DNA of 42,945 nt, taken from assembly GCA_043806395.1 (NCBI GenBank), contig JAZDHC010000039.1, positions 1-42,945 of the forward strand, written 5' to 3'. A program made the translations under genes and the position numbers. Shown in pieces: positions 26,572 to 34,778 of the stretch. The notes under the pieces were generated by a model, which ran no database searches, was not told the DNA's origin, and saw nothing but the letters and a program-made list of their open reading frames with translations. The first letter of the stretch is position 1; every line of letters starts with the position of its first letter. Source of the stretch: CG2-30-40-21 sp043806395 (GTDB taxonomy: Bacteria; UBA9089; CG2-30-40-21).

Positions 26572-26682
26572 TAATTATCAATTCAGCAATTCAGCAATTG
26601 ACAATTCAGCAATTGACAATTGATAATTACTGAATTACTGAATTGCAGAATTGATGAATTACGGGATTGATGAATTACGGAG
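26572..26682. repeat. CAATTCAG/CTGAATTG repeat cluster
   Basis: Degenerate tandem copies of CAATTCAG and CAATTGA on the left are matched by inverted copies (CTGAATTACTGAATTG) on the right. At the end TTGATGAATTACGG occurs twice and the second copy leads into the GGAGG ribosome-binding site of the next gene. Confidence 0.7.
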
Positions 26683-26690
26683 GATAGAAC

Positions 26691-27590
26691 ATGAAATTAC
26701 ATTTATGGCTAACATGTATGCTGATAAGTCTGTGTTGTCTGACAACTAATGTCTGTGCATCAGAGCCTCGGATAGCTATTGTTATCTCTCGGCAGATACA
26801 GCCTTATATGGCCGTTGTCCGGGAGATTAAGGCAGGAGTAAACGCTGTCTTTTACGAATACAACCTGAATGGGGACAAGAGGAATATTCAGAAAATCATC
26901 GCAGAGATTTTGTCCAAAAATCCTGATATTATTGTGGCTATTGGGACAGAAGCTGCTGATGGCTGTTGCGGTAAGACCGAGGGTATACCAACAATCTTCA
27001 GCATGGTGTTGAATCCCTATATTCTCAAGCTCAATATGAGCGGGGTGGCTCTGGATATCTCAGCCAAAGCCCAGATATTGACATTACGAAAGATATTGCC
27101 AAAGGCTAAAAAGATAGGGGTTATCTATAATCCCGCAGTCTCTGCCTCTTTAATCGCTCAAGCCCAAAAAGAAAACATCTCCATTGTTGCCTCTCCTGTG
27201 AAATCTGAATCGCAGATTGCACCTGCCTTAAAGAATATGCTTGATCAGGGCAGAATAGATGCCTTCTGGCTTATTCCTGACCCAATGGTTGCCAATCAAT
27301 CAATTGCCCGGTATATCTTAGAGACAACCCTGAAGGCTAATGTTCCGGTTTTTGCCCCATCCCCGGCATTTGTGAAGAATGGTGCGTTATTCTCGGTTTC
27401 AGCTTGTTATGACCGGATTGGCAAGCAGACGGTCAAACTTATTGGGCAAATATTGACTAATGGTAATACTCGAATATTTATAGAAGAGCCGGAAGATCCG
27501 ATTTTAACGATTAATCTTAAGACGGCTGAATTGCTGAATATTGTTATTCCGGATCAGGTGAAGAATTTAGCTGATGAAACGATTGAATAA
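26691..27590 (+). CDS. ABC-transporter-type substrate-binding protein
   Basis: Periplasmic binding protein of the ABC_sub_bind type (PF04392-like), 299 residues. Residues 1-24 are a signal peptide (LISLCCLTTNVCA). Two lobes follow, with PDIIVAIGTEAA (about 77-88), IPTIFSMVLNP, a central PKAKKIGVIYNP that starts lobe 2, and VPVFAPSPAFVKNGALFSVS. No permease or ATPase gene lies beside it, so it may feed a receptor rather than a transporter. GGAGG is 7 nt before the ATG. Placed between the TonB receptor and a histidine kinase with a periplasmic domain, it is a candidate ligand-presenting protein. Confidence 0.88.
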   Translation: MKLHLWLTCMLISLCCLTTNVCASEPRIAIVISRQIQPYMAVVREIKAGVNAVFYEYNLNGDKRNIQKIIAEILSKNPDIIVAIGTEAADGCCGKTEGIPTIFSMVLNPYILKLNMSGVALDISAKAQILTLRKILPKAKKIGVIYNPAVSASLIAQAQKENISIVASPVKSESQIAPALKNMLDQGRIDAFWLIPDPMVANQSIARYILETTLKANVPVFAPSPAFVKNGALFSVSACYDRIGKQTVKLIGQILTNGNTRIFIEEPEDPILTINLKTAELLNIVIPDQVKNLADETIE

Positions 27591-27593
27591 AAG

Positions 27594-28047
27594 ATATTCA
27601 CCGCAGAGACGCAGAGGCACAGAGAATATATGGGAATAAATCAGATAACAGAGAAAATTATTGGCGCAGCAATTGAAATACATAGGACATTGTGTCCAGG
27701 TTTATTAGAATCTGCTTACGAAGAATGCTTATGTTATGAGCTATCTATGGCAGGTCTACATTTCAGAAGACAAGTTGAATTGCCTGTGATATATAAGGGC
27801 ATTAAATTAGATTGTGGCTATCGAATGGATATTCTTATTGAAGAAAAAGTTGTGGCAGAATTAAAAACAGTGGAAAAATTACTACCAATTCATGAGGCTC
27901 AACTTTTAACCTACCTAAAAATGATGGATAAAAGGATAGGCTTGTTGATTAATTTTAATGTTTCTGTTCTCAAGGATGGAATTAAACGCATAGCACATAA
28001 CTTTTGAATTTTCTCTCTCTGTGTCTCTGCGTCTCTGCGGTGAATAT
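27594..28047. mobile_element. Inverted-repeat-flanked GxxExxY cassette
   Basis: 454 bp bounded by inverted repeats 27594-27626 and 28015-28047 that match at 31 of 33 bases; the ends read ATATTCACCGCAGAGACGC and its complement. The only content is one small gene. The same arms, without a gene, occur at 266-385 and 20841-20991. The cassette separates the binding-protein gene from the histidine kinase gene, and ends 9 bp before the latter's ribosome-binding site. Whether it moves is not known, and no target duplication is visible. Confidence 0.75.
27630..28007 (+). CDS. GxxExxY family protein
   Basis: 125 residues of the GxxExxY family, named for the motif seen here as G24-E27-Y30 (GLLESAY). 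A PD-(D/E)XK nuclease-like core is visible: D67 in YRMDILI, E77 and K79 in VAELK, and the QxxxY motif Q91-Y95. The biological role of the family is unknown. The ATG lies only 3 nt beyond the left repeat and has no good ribosome-binding site. It is the only gene of the repeat-bounded cassette; matching solo repeats elsewhere make it a candidate enzyme for spreading or maintaining the repeats, or a passenger of them. Confidence 0.88.
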   Translation: MGINQITEKIIGAAIEIHRTLCPGLLESAYEECLCYELSMAGLHFRRQVELPVIYKGIKLDCGYRMDILIEEKVVAELKTVEKLLPIHEAQLLTYLKMMDKRIGLLINFNVSVLKDGIKRIAHNF

Positions 28048-28066
28048 TTACTTTATGAGGTGTATC

Positions 28067-29698
28067 ATGCTCATACGACCTACTCTTGGATTTAAGCTTA
28101 TCCTCTCTGTCAGCCTTTTGGTAATCAGCCTTGCTGTAATTTTAGGCAGTTTTTTTGTTTGTGAACAGAAAGCACTTATTGAAAGCGAGCTTCGTAATCG
28201 TGGGTTATCACTATCTGAAAATCTGGCTTATAATAGCGAGTATGGGCTGCTTTTTGAGAATAAGGAGATGCTGGATAAACTTATTCAGGGCGCAATTAAA
28301 AATGATGATATAGCCTTTGTAGCTATTTGTGATCAAAATAGCAAGATTATTGCCTCTTCTGCTAATTCGACATTGTGGGTAGATTTCCTCAAGGGTGTCA
28401 GGACAACTCATAGTACCATCAATCAATATTCTTACAAGGGCAAGAATGTGTATGATATTATTGCCCCTATCTCTACTGTCAGGGGGATAAACAAGGGTGA
28501 AGGGTTAATCTTTGATAGCCAGATTAGTCAAACAAGGCAAGAAAATATTGGGTTTGCCCGAGTAGGGGTATTGCTTGAGAACAAGGAAAAAACTGTAAAA
28601 AACATACAAATGATTGCCTTTTTTATTTCTCTCCTTGTTATTATAGGTGGAATAATCTGGACTGTATTGTTAACCAGAAGAATCACCCAGCCAATAAAGC
28701 AATTGGTAAGGGTGACTGCAAGGGTAGCTGAAGGGGATTTATGTCGTTTCGCAAATGGGAAGATACGGCATGATGAGATTGGAGATCTTATCGCTGCCTT
28801 TAATGCGATGACCGAAAAATTATCTGAATCAGCTGAACAGATAGAGGCATATACGAAAAACCTTGAACAAATGGTTGAAGAGCGGACGAAAGAACTAAAA
28901 GATGCAAATGAAAAACTTAAAAAACTCGATGAGTTAAAAAGCAACTTTCTTTCGGTTGCAGCACATGAACTAAGGACACCACTGACATCTATTCGGGCAT
29001 TTAGTGAGTTATTGCTTGATGATCCTGATGGGGATATAAATACCAGAAGTGACTTCTTAAAGATTATGAAAGAAGAAACCGAAAGGTTGACTCGGATGAT
29101 TAATGATATACTTGATCTTTCTAAGATAGAGGCAGGGAAAGCAACATGGCATATGCAGGATATTTCTATGGTAGAGGTTGTTAAATCCGCTGTCGATAAA
29201 ATAAAGGGGTATATTGTTCAACAAGGTGTACTCCTGAGCGTAGATGTTCCGGCATACATTTCAATTGTTACTGCTGATTATGATAAATTGATTCAGGTAA
29301 TGGTTAATCTCCTGAACAATGCCCTCAAGTTTGTTGGGGATAATGGAAGAATAGGGGTTAAGATTTACGAAACAACAGAGCCGCAAAACCATGAGGTTAT
29401 TACCGCTATCTCTGATACTGGTCATGGCATCCCGCCAGAAAAACTTGGCAGTGTCTTTGAAAGATTCTGTCAGATAGAAAATATCCCCACAGAGGTAAAA
29501 GGCACCGGGCTTGGCTTGACTATCTGTAAGGAGATTGTTGAACGCCTTGGTGGCAGGATATGGGTGGAAAGTGAGATTGGTAAGGGGACAACATTTTTCT
29601 TTAGTTTGCCGGTGAAGGGAACAAATATTTCGGAGGAATATTCCGCTCTTCGCAGGAATGATGCCGGAGAACCTGGATTCCTGCCTTCGCAGGAATGA
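28067..29698 (+). CDS. Membrane sensor histidine kinase with HAMP domain
   Basis: About 543 residues. Helix 1 (9-32), a periplasmic sensor region (about 33-180), helix 2 (about 182-203), HAMP (205-257), a coiled coil, HisKA with H300 in AAHELRTPL, and the ATPase domain with N box NLLNNALKF (414-422), G1 box DTGHGIPP (450-457) and G2 box GTGLGLTIC (479-487). The kinase domain ends at about 515; the last 28 residues come from repeat DNA. The ATG at 28067 follows GAGGTG by 4-5 nt; the frame to the 5' side is cassette repeat. No response regulator is adjacent, so the partner is elsewhere. It probably senses the ligand of the upstream binding protein. Confidence 0.92.
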   Translation: MLIRPTLGFKLILSVSLLVISLAVILGSFFVCEQKALIESELRNRGLSLSENLAYNSEYGLLFENKEMLDKLIQGAIKNDDIAFVAICDQNSKIIASSANSTLWVDFLKGVRTTHSTINQYSYKGKNVYDIIAPISTVRGINKGEGLIFDSQISQTRQENIGFARVGVLLENKEKTVKNIQMIAFFISLLVIIGGIIWTVLLTRRITQPIKQLVRVTARVAEGDLCRFANGKIRHDEIGDLIAAFNAMTEKLSESAEQIEAYTKNLEQMVEERTKELKDANEKLKKLDELKSNFLSVAAHELRTPLTSIRAFSELLLDDPDGDINTRSDFLKIMKEETERLTRMINDILDLSKIEAGKATWHMQDISMVEVVKSAVDKIKGYIVQQGVLLSVDVPAYISIVTADYDKLIQVMVNLLNNALKFVGDNGRIGVKIYETTEPQNHEVITAISDTGHGIPPEKLGSVFERFCQIENIPTEVKGTGLGLTICKEIVERLGGRIWVESEIGKGTTFFFSLPVKGTNISEEYSALRRNDAGEPGFLPSQE

Positions 29699-29786
29699 CA
29701 CTTGTTTCGCAGGAATGACATTTGAGGAATCCAGAGGGAACAAAGAATTGCAATGGAATGTCATTCCTGCGAAGGCAGGAATCCAG
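29673..29786. repeat. 28-bp perfect inverted repeat at the kinase stop
   Basis: Arms 29673-29700 and 29759-29786 are perfect complements (left arm CTGGATTCCTGCC...GAATGACA). A third partial copy lies between them (29705-29734). The stop codon of the kinase gene is in the left arm. It may act as a transcript-end hairpin and belongs to the same family as 19335-19471. Confidence 0.9.
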
Positions 29787-29850
29787 ACTTGAGTTTGGGC
29801 ATGGTTCAAATCAGGGCAACAAATTGAGCAAGCAAGTATCTATGTTTCCC

Positions 29851-29925
29851 TAATTCCCCCTTAAAAAAGGGGGTTAGGGGGTTGTTCTTCTCTGTATCAT
29901 CTGTGACCCTGTGCGGTGAACAATT
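29851..29925. repeat. C-run/G-run repeat next to a half CCGCAGAG arm
   Basis: Bases 29851-29886 hold ATTCCCCCTTAAAAAAGGGGG followed by TTAGGGGG, an element also seen near 42868 and in rpoC. Bases 29889-29925 end in CTGTGCGGTGAACA, a degenerate copy of the GxxExxY-cassette end. Confidence 0.65.
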
Positions 29926-29950
29926 TTGAATCCATGCTTGAGTTCGCCCA

Positions 29951-32900
29951 CTAAAAATCATACCCCAAACTAAAATGTGTTACCGACCCTGATGGTGAAT
30001 TTATAAAATCCGTGCCCCGGGCATAATCTATCCTTATGGGAAAAACCCATAGGTTTGACCTTATCCCCCAACCAAATGCACCCCTTATCGGGTTTTCAGC
30101 GTCAGCCTTACGGAATACTGGTGGTTGTCCTTCGCGCCATGCAGCACCAACATCAAAAAATACAAGGGAACGAATGTTTCTAATAGATACTGGTAGGGCA
30201 AATTGAATGGTATCAATCAATGGGAAACGAAACTCAAATGAACCCTTGGCAAATGCCTTTCCCATTATTTCTGTCCCTCCCCTGAATTCATCAACAAAAT
30301 ATTGTTTTACCCTTCCATTTTCATCTGTAACAATTATTCCCCCATTGCCGAGGATAAATGTGGTTTGGTCCCGTCCGGTTGAGGTTTTACCGCTAAGTTG
30401 AAATGCCATGGCAGACCTGTTGCCAGCCTTGATATACTTTCGCAGGTCTATCTCAAGATTAGTAAAATCAAGATCATTATTTGAAAGATGGATTGTATTG
30501 CTAACCCCTATCCTTGCCCTTGAACCACCAATGGGTCCGTCCCACGACCAGACAGTTGTATCATGAATAAGATCAGCTGAGACAAGATTTATATTCTCCC
30601 TTTTGGTTGATGGGGCAGGCAAAATACAGTCAGTTACAACCCTTTTGGATGTAAGCCCAAACTCTACTCGACGAAATATATCCAATGGATAGGAAATATT
30701 ACCAGAGATACCAGAATTCTTTTCCTTAAATTCCTCACCGATGAATCTATAGGAATTAGACCAATCAGATATATCTACCTCACAGGAGGCTCTTTTGCCA
30801 AGATAAAGATAGGCAAGGATGAAATTGGCGTCCCCGGCAAGAGAGGATGATGCATCACCCCTCCAGATAATTCGATGGTTACCAAGCACATCGCTCATAG
30901 CCAACTCTCCTACCCCTGCAAATCCATTAGCAGAGCTGTACAACATATCCATTCTTCTCCAGTCAAAGGTAATCCTTGTTTTGTATGGGATTATGTTCCC
31001 ATCTCGGACAGGGACGAGCCCTGTCCCGACAGTAGAGGTACTACCCATTTTCCCCTGCATTTCTGGCTGAATCCAGACGATTGCCAAGGGCTTTTCATGA
31101 AAATAAACAGCATTTCCCCCATTTTCATAGGACGAAAAACTCAGCTTATCGCCCATATATCCACCATTAAATGCCCCGCCAAAGTAATCTGTCACTTGAG
31201 CTATCTCACCTGTTTGGGAGTTGGGAGTTGGGAGTTGAGAGTTGAGAGTTGGGAGTTGAGAGTTGGGAGTTGGGAGTTGAGAGTTGGGAGTTGAGGGTTG
31301 GGAGTTGGGAGTTGGGAGTTGAGAGTTGGGAGTTGAGGGTTGGGAGTTGTGAGTTTTTTTCTCCTGTCCACTACTAACTGCCAACTGCCGACTGTCAACT
31401 GACCCCTGCCGACTGTCCTTTACCGCCCAAATGTTGTATGTCTTATTAAGCAGACACGAGCAATAAACAATATCACCTTCCGGTGACCAGAATGGATCTA
31501 TTTTTGGCAGATCAGGCAATGCAAGTCTTTTAACCTCCATAGTATCCATATTCAACACACAAAGATCCGTTGTCGTTCCCGACTCACGGATAAATGCTAC
31601 TTTATTCTGGGCAGGTGAATAGGCAGGCTGTCTATCCATTCCATGGGTAATCTTTTCCAGCTTTTTTGTGGGGATATTAAAGCTATAGATATTGCTTTCC
31701 CCATTTTTAAGTCCTGAGAGGAGGATGTTGTCGCTATCCTGAGCAAAGCACAAAGAGGAGATATTATCCAAATCTACCTTTATTTTCTTTAATAATTTAT
31801 TATCAAATACATCAAAGAGGAAAATAACATCCCTGTTCTTATATTTAGCAATAAAGGCAATCCTTGAACCATCCCTTGAATAGGCAGGTCCTGCCTCAAA
31901 ACTGAGGTCTTCAAATTTTACCCCCCGCATCCCTTCTGTAATATATTTAACCACCGTTCCATCTGATGTTTTCATTAAGGCTATGCAGGGGATGCCATCC
32001 TTAATAATAGTAACTGCCACAAGATCTCCGCCGGGTGAAAATGATGGGGCAGCAAGGATTACCTGATCTTTGAAAATCTGCTGGCTGTCATCAGCAGCAA
32101 GCCTTCTTTTGGCTACCTCAGGGTAATATGCTTTACGGAGTGATTTTATCCATCCTGTTTCTAATTGTCTAATATCAACGCCCAGTGCTTGTTTGATAGT
32201 CCCTTCCAACCCTGCACTTTTTTTGAATTTTCTCAAAAGGATGGATACCTTTTCCTCTCCATAGGTTTGGGCAATATATCGCAGTAGGGAATGGCTTTCC
32301 TGATAGGCAAGAAATACATTACCAGTCATTCCGAAATCTGTTAAATTTTCTAATGGGTCAATACGATTTTCCACAACCGCATCCACCAGCATCATATGCC
32401 CCATGGGGTCAAATACCCCTGTTTCAAATTCAGCCAACCCCTCCATAAACCACATGGGCGGGATAGCAGAGGCAGAAAGCATGGATTGTAAGCCCTCAGC
32501 ATAAAGAACATCATAGGTAAAGACATGGACAAGCTCATGGGTAATAACCTTTTTGAATCGTAAATAGCTGCCGTCAAAAGGGATAACCATACGGGACTTT
32601 ATAACCTCAGAAAACCCTCCGACTCCTGGGTCAATCAATTCTGTGATAATATTTGTCTGCCGAAAGTCATAATGGGATTTGAAGATAATAAATGGAATGG
32701 GGCTTGAGACCTGATGCCTCAAGCTCTGGCTGATTTTAGCATAAGCCTCTTCAGCCATAGATGCCGCAACCCTGGCTAAATTTTCTGTCTTCTGGTCATG
32801 ATACACCTCAAAATGTTCTGTTTTTAATATCTTCCAGTCAACTTTGTTGTATCTGACCTTATTTTTCCCAAACTCATTCTGAGCTGATACGGAGGAGGTA

Positions 32901-32953
32901 AGGAAGAGAATAATGGATAATATGGTGATAAAATGTTTCATTAAAATACTCAT
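29951..32953 (-). CDS. Peptidase MA-like, TolB-like propeller and outer-membrane barrel fusion protein
   Basis: 1000 residues in three parts. After a signal peptide (to about A24), residues 40-270 form a gluzincin-type metallopeptidase with HELVH (139-143) and EGLAEFE (171-177). Residues 290-640 contain TolB/PD40-like propeller repeats (SFSPGGDLVA, AYSRDGSRIAF, SPEGDIVY). Residues 660-1000 are a BamA/Omp85-like barrel ending GYDF, with a terminal Phe typical of outer-membrane barrels. Two stretches are repeat-derived: a heptamer array inside the propeller (31216-31355, coding NSQLPTP repeats) and GTGLVPVRDG (about 31006-31030). The start could be ATG 32953 or 32941 (M5); the ribosome-binding sites are weak for both. 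The function is not known; it may be an outer-membrane secretion or surface protease system. Confidence 0.8.
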   Translation of the reverse strand: MSILMKHFITILSIILFLTSSVSAQNEFGKNKVRYNKVDWKILKTEHFEVYHDQKTENLARVAASMAEEAYAKISQSLRHQVSSPIPFIIFKSHYDFRQTNIITELIDPGVGGFSEVIKSRMVIPFDGSYLRFKKVITHELVHVFTYDVLYAEGLQSMLSASAIPPMWFMEGLAEFETGVFDPMGHMMLVDAVVENRIDPLENLTDFGMTGNVFLAYQESHSLLRYIAQTYGEEKVSILLRKFKKSAGLEGTIKQALGVDIRQLETGWIKSLRKAYYPEVAKRRLAADDSQQIFKDQVILAAPSFSPGGDLVAVTIIKDGIPCIALMKTSDGTVVKYITEGMRGVKFEDLSFEAGPAYSRDGSRIAFIAKYKNRDVIFLFDVFDNKLLKKIKVDLDNISSLCFAQDSDNILLSGLKNGESNIYSFNIPTKKLEKITHGMDRQPAYSPAQNKVAFIRESGTTTDLCVLNMDTMEVKRLALPDLPKIDPFWSPEGDIVYCSCLLNKTYNIWAVKDSRQGSVDSRQLAVSSGQEKKTHNSQPSTPNSQLPTPNSQPSTPNSQLPTPNSQLPTLNSQLPTPNSQTGEIAQVTDYFGGAFNGGYMGDKLSFSSYENGGNAVYFHEKPLAIVWIQPEMQGKMGSTSTVGTGLVPVRDGNIIPYKTRITFDWRRMDMLYSSANGFAGVGELAMSDVLGNHRIIWRGDASSSLAGDANFILAYLYLGKRASCEVDISDWSNSYRFIGEEFKEKNSGISGNISYPLDIFRRVEFGLTSKRVVTDCILPAPSTKRENINLVSADLIHDTTVWSWDGPIGGSRARIGVSNTIHLSNNDLDFTNLEIDLRKYIKAGNRSAMAFQLSGKTSTGRDQTTFILGNGGIIVTDENGRVKQYFVDEFRGGTEIMGKAFAKGSFEFRFPLIDTIQFALPVSIRNIRSLVFFDVGAAWREGQPPVFRKADAENPIRGAFGWGIRSNLWVFPIRIDYARGTDFINSPSGSVTHFSLGYDF
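31006..31030. repeat. GGACAGGG palindrome inside the fusion gene
   Basis: GGACAGGG (31006-31013) pairs with CCCTGTCC (31019-31026). It encodes GTGLVPVRDG in frame. A related hairpin (AGGGACA...TGTCCCT) is intergenic at about 13353-13379. Confidence 0.75.
31216..31355. repeat. 20-unit heptanucleotide array inside a coding sequence
   Basis: Twenty tandem units on the plus strand: GGGAGTT (12), GAGAGTT (5), GAGGGTT (2) and GTGAGTT (1). It is the same repeat as the sppA leader array. The gene is on the other strand, where units read AACTCCC and encode repeats of NSQLPTP in any frame without stops. Confidence 0.95.
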
Positions 32954-33028
32954 GCGATGACACTCAATTTGGGCGACATCGGTTGTAATATTGTGTGATG
33001 TAGGGATATGTCCCCAAATTGGGTATTC

Positions 33029-33604
33029 CTACGAAAATATTGCACTTAAATCTATCTCTAAATCTGTGAAGATATCCACTCTTATCGTATCTTCCTTCTT
33101 ATATTCCTCAGGCTTACCATATTTATCGTTTTCAAGCTTAAATACAACTACCTCTTTTGTTTCCGGATCAAATATCCAATACTGTTTCACCTTATGTTTT
33201 TCATATAAGTGATATTTGGTTAGCATGTCCTTTTTTGCTGTATAGGGAGATAAGATTTCCACTACTATATCAGGAGCACCCTTACATCCTTTATCATCAA
33301 GTTTGTTTTCATCACAAACAACGACAATATCTGGCTGAACCACGGTTTCTATCTCTTCATCAGACTCATCAGCTTCAGGTAATCGAACATCAAATGGGGC
33401 AACATACACCTTACAGGATTTGTTTTTTAAGTAATTATGAAACTGAGTGGATAGCTCCACTACAATCTCTTGATGCCTTCTTAATGGAGCAGGACTCATA
33501 TCATAAGCTACCCCATCTATCAATTCCCACCGCTCCTCATTTGGCCAGTTTAAATAATCTCCATAAGTGAATTTTTCTTCTTCTTTTCTTACCGCAAGAC
33601 CCAT
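33029..33604 (-). CDS. Uma2 family protein (DUF820 nuclease-like)
   Basis: 191 residues of the Uma2/DUF820 family, which has a PD-(D/E)XK nuclease fold. The likely active-site residues are E28 in WELIDG, D92 in QPDIVVV, E116 in VEILSP and K124 or K125 just after it. The early HQEIVVELS and late KQYWIFDP are typical. The function of Uma2 proteins is unclear; many genomes have several. AGGAGG is 8 nt before the ATG. It starts 34 bp after the pseudopilin gene upstream and may be cotranscribed with it, but it shows no link to pili. Confidence 0.88.
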   Translation of the reverse strand: MGLAVRKEEEKFTYGDYLNWPNEERWELIDGVAYDMSPAPLRRHQEIVVELSTQFHNYLKNKSCKVYVAPFDVRLPEADESDEEIETVVQPDIVVVCDENKLDDKGCKGAPDIVVEILSPYTAKKDMLTKYHLYEKHKVKQYWIFDPETKEVVVFKLENDKYGKPEEYKKEDTIRVDIFTDLEIDLSAIFS

Positions 33605-33638
33605 AAATAATACCTCCTGATGTGCCTGATTTCATCCC

Positions 33639-34682
33639 CTACATCCCACCAAATGCCGAATCTAATTTTCTTGGATTCACCTTGAAGGTAATGGTATATG
33701 TAGCATATTCAGATCCAGCTTTTTTGGCAATAGCAACGGTTAGTGTGCCAGCTATCTGCTTGACACTACTTAGGTCAGTAGTCGGACTATTAGCAGCATC
33801 ATAATAACTCAAAGAAAAATCAGAAATGTTCGTTCCAATGATTGTTTTAGTAGTATCGTTTGCATCGTTTACTCTGCGAGTAATGGTACTGGTACCAAAT
33901 TCATAGCTGATGACATCACCTGCAATATACTCATCTGGATTTTTCTCATCCCCAGTGTCTAAAAGATCTCCATCCCCATTATTATCTCCAAGTATAGATT
34001 GCAAGCGATTATCTATGCCTGGATTAATAAGTATTGATCCAATAGCTGAAGAAGATGTTCTAATATCATTTGATCCAGTCCTTACCACAGTTGAGATTGT
34101 GCCATCTGGTCCACAGATAATACGACCATAAAGTATATCATCTGTACCGGCTACTTCCACAATCTGTCCTGGATCTGTCTCCCTGGGATACAAATTATCT
34201 CCTGGCGTAGAGCGAAATTTTCCATCCTCTCCATGAATAATAAAAATACTTCTTACCCCTGTCGTTCCTATCTGAATATCTGAGATGGACTCACCTGAAT
34301 ACCATATGGAAGATGGAGCAGAATCACAGGCACCATCTCCCCCATCCTGAATGTACGCCTCTGTAGCAAATCTAATCTTATTTGAGGCAAGCGTTGGTGT
34401 TCCGCCAGGATTAGCAGGAAGAAGGATGCACATGTCCTGAAGTTCATTAAGTATTCCCTGCCATGTTACAGATTCCGTTCCTTTTTTTACCTTCAGGTGG
34501 GGGTCACCGGAGAGCAAATCTCTTGCACTTTGTTGTGCCTGCATATGGACATCACTTGAGAGCCACAATTTTGTAGCACCAATAAAGACAGAACCCATTA
34601 CCATGATTATAATACCTACTATCCCCATGGCAATAAGTATTTCTAAAAGAGTGAATCCTTTTTGATGTCGTTGCAGATTCAT
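33639..34682 (-). CDS. Type IV pseudopilin, PilW/PulJ-like
   Basis: About 347 residues. The prepilin peptidase site is QKG-FTLLEILIAMG, with cleavage after G9, F10 as residue 1 and E14 as the conserved Glu at +5. One hydrophobic helix follows (10-35), then a large extracellular beta-rich domain with an acidic, calcium-site-like segment (GDNNGDGDLLDTGDE) near 250. The ATG at 34682 is chosen because GAGG lies about 5 nt upstream and the prepilin leader is then short, as usual. It is the last of three pseudopilin genes and resembles a minor pilin or a secretion-system pseudopilin. Confidence 0.85.
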   Translation of the reverse strand: MNLQRHQKGFTLLEILIAMGIVGIIIMVMGSVFIGATKLWLSSDVHMQAQQSARDLLSGDPHLKVKKGTESVTWQGILNELQDMCILLPANPGGTPTLASNKIRFATEAYIQDGGDGACDSAPSSIWYSGESISDIQIGTTGVRSIFIIHGEDGKFRSTPGDNLYPRETDPGQIVEVAGTDDILYGRIICGPDGTISTVVRTGSNDIRTSSSAIGSILINPGIDNRLQSILGDNNGDGDLLDTGDEKNPDEYIAGDVISYEFGTSTITRRVNDANDTTKTIIGTNISDFSLSYYDAANSPTTDLSSVKQIAGTLTVAIAKKAGSEYATYTITFKVNPRKLDSAFGGM

Positions 34683-34778
34683 ATTTACCTCATCTTTGGT
34701 GATCGGTAATAGTGGCATAATGTCATAGGATAAGTACTTCCTACCTTATTACCCTATGACCTTATGACCTTTCCCCTC

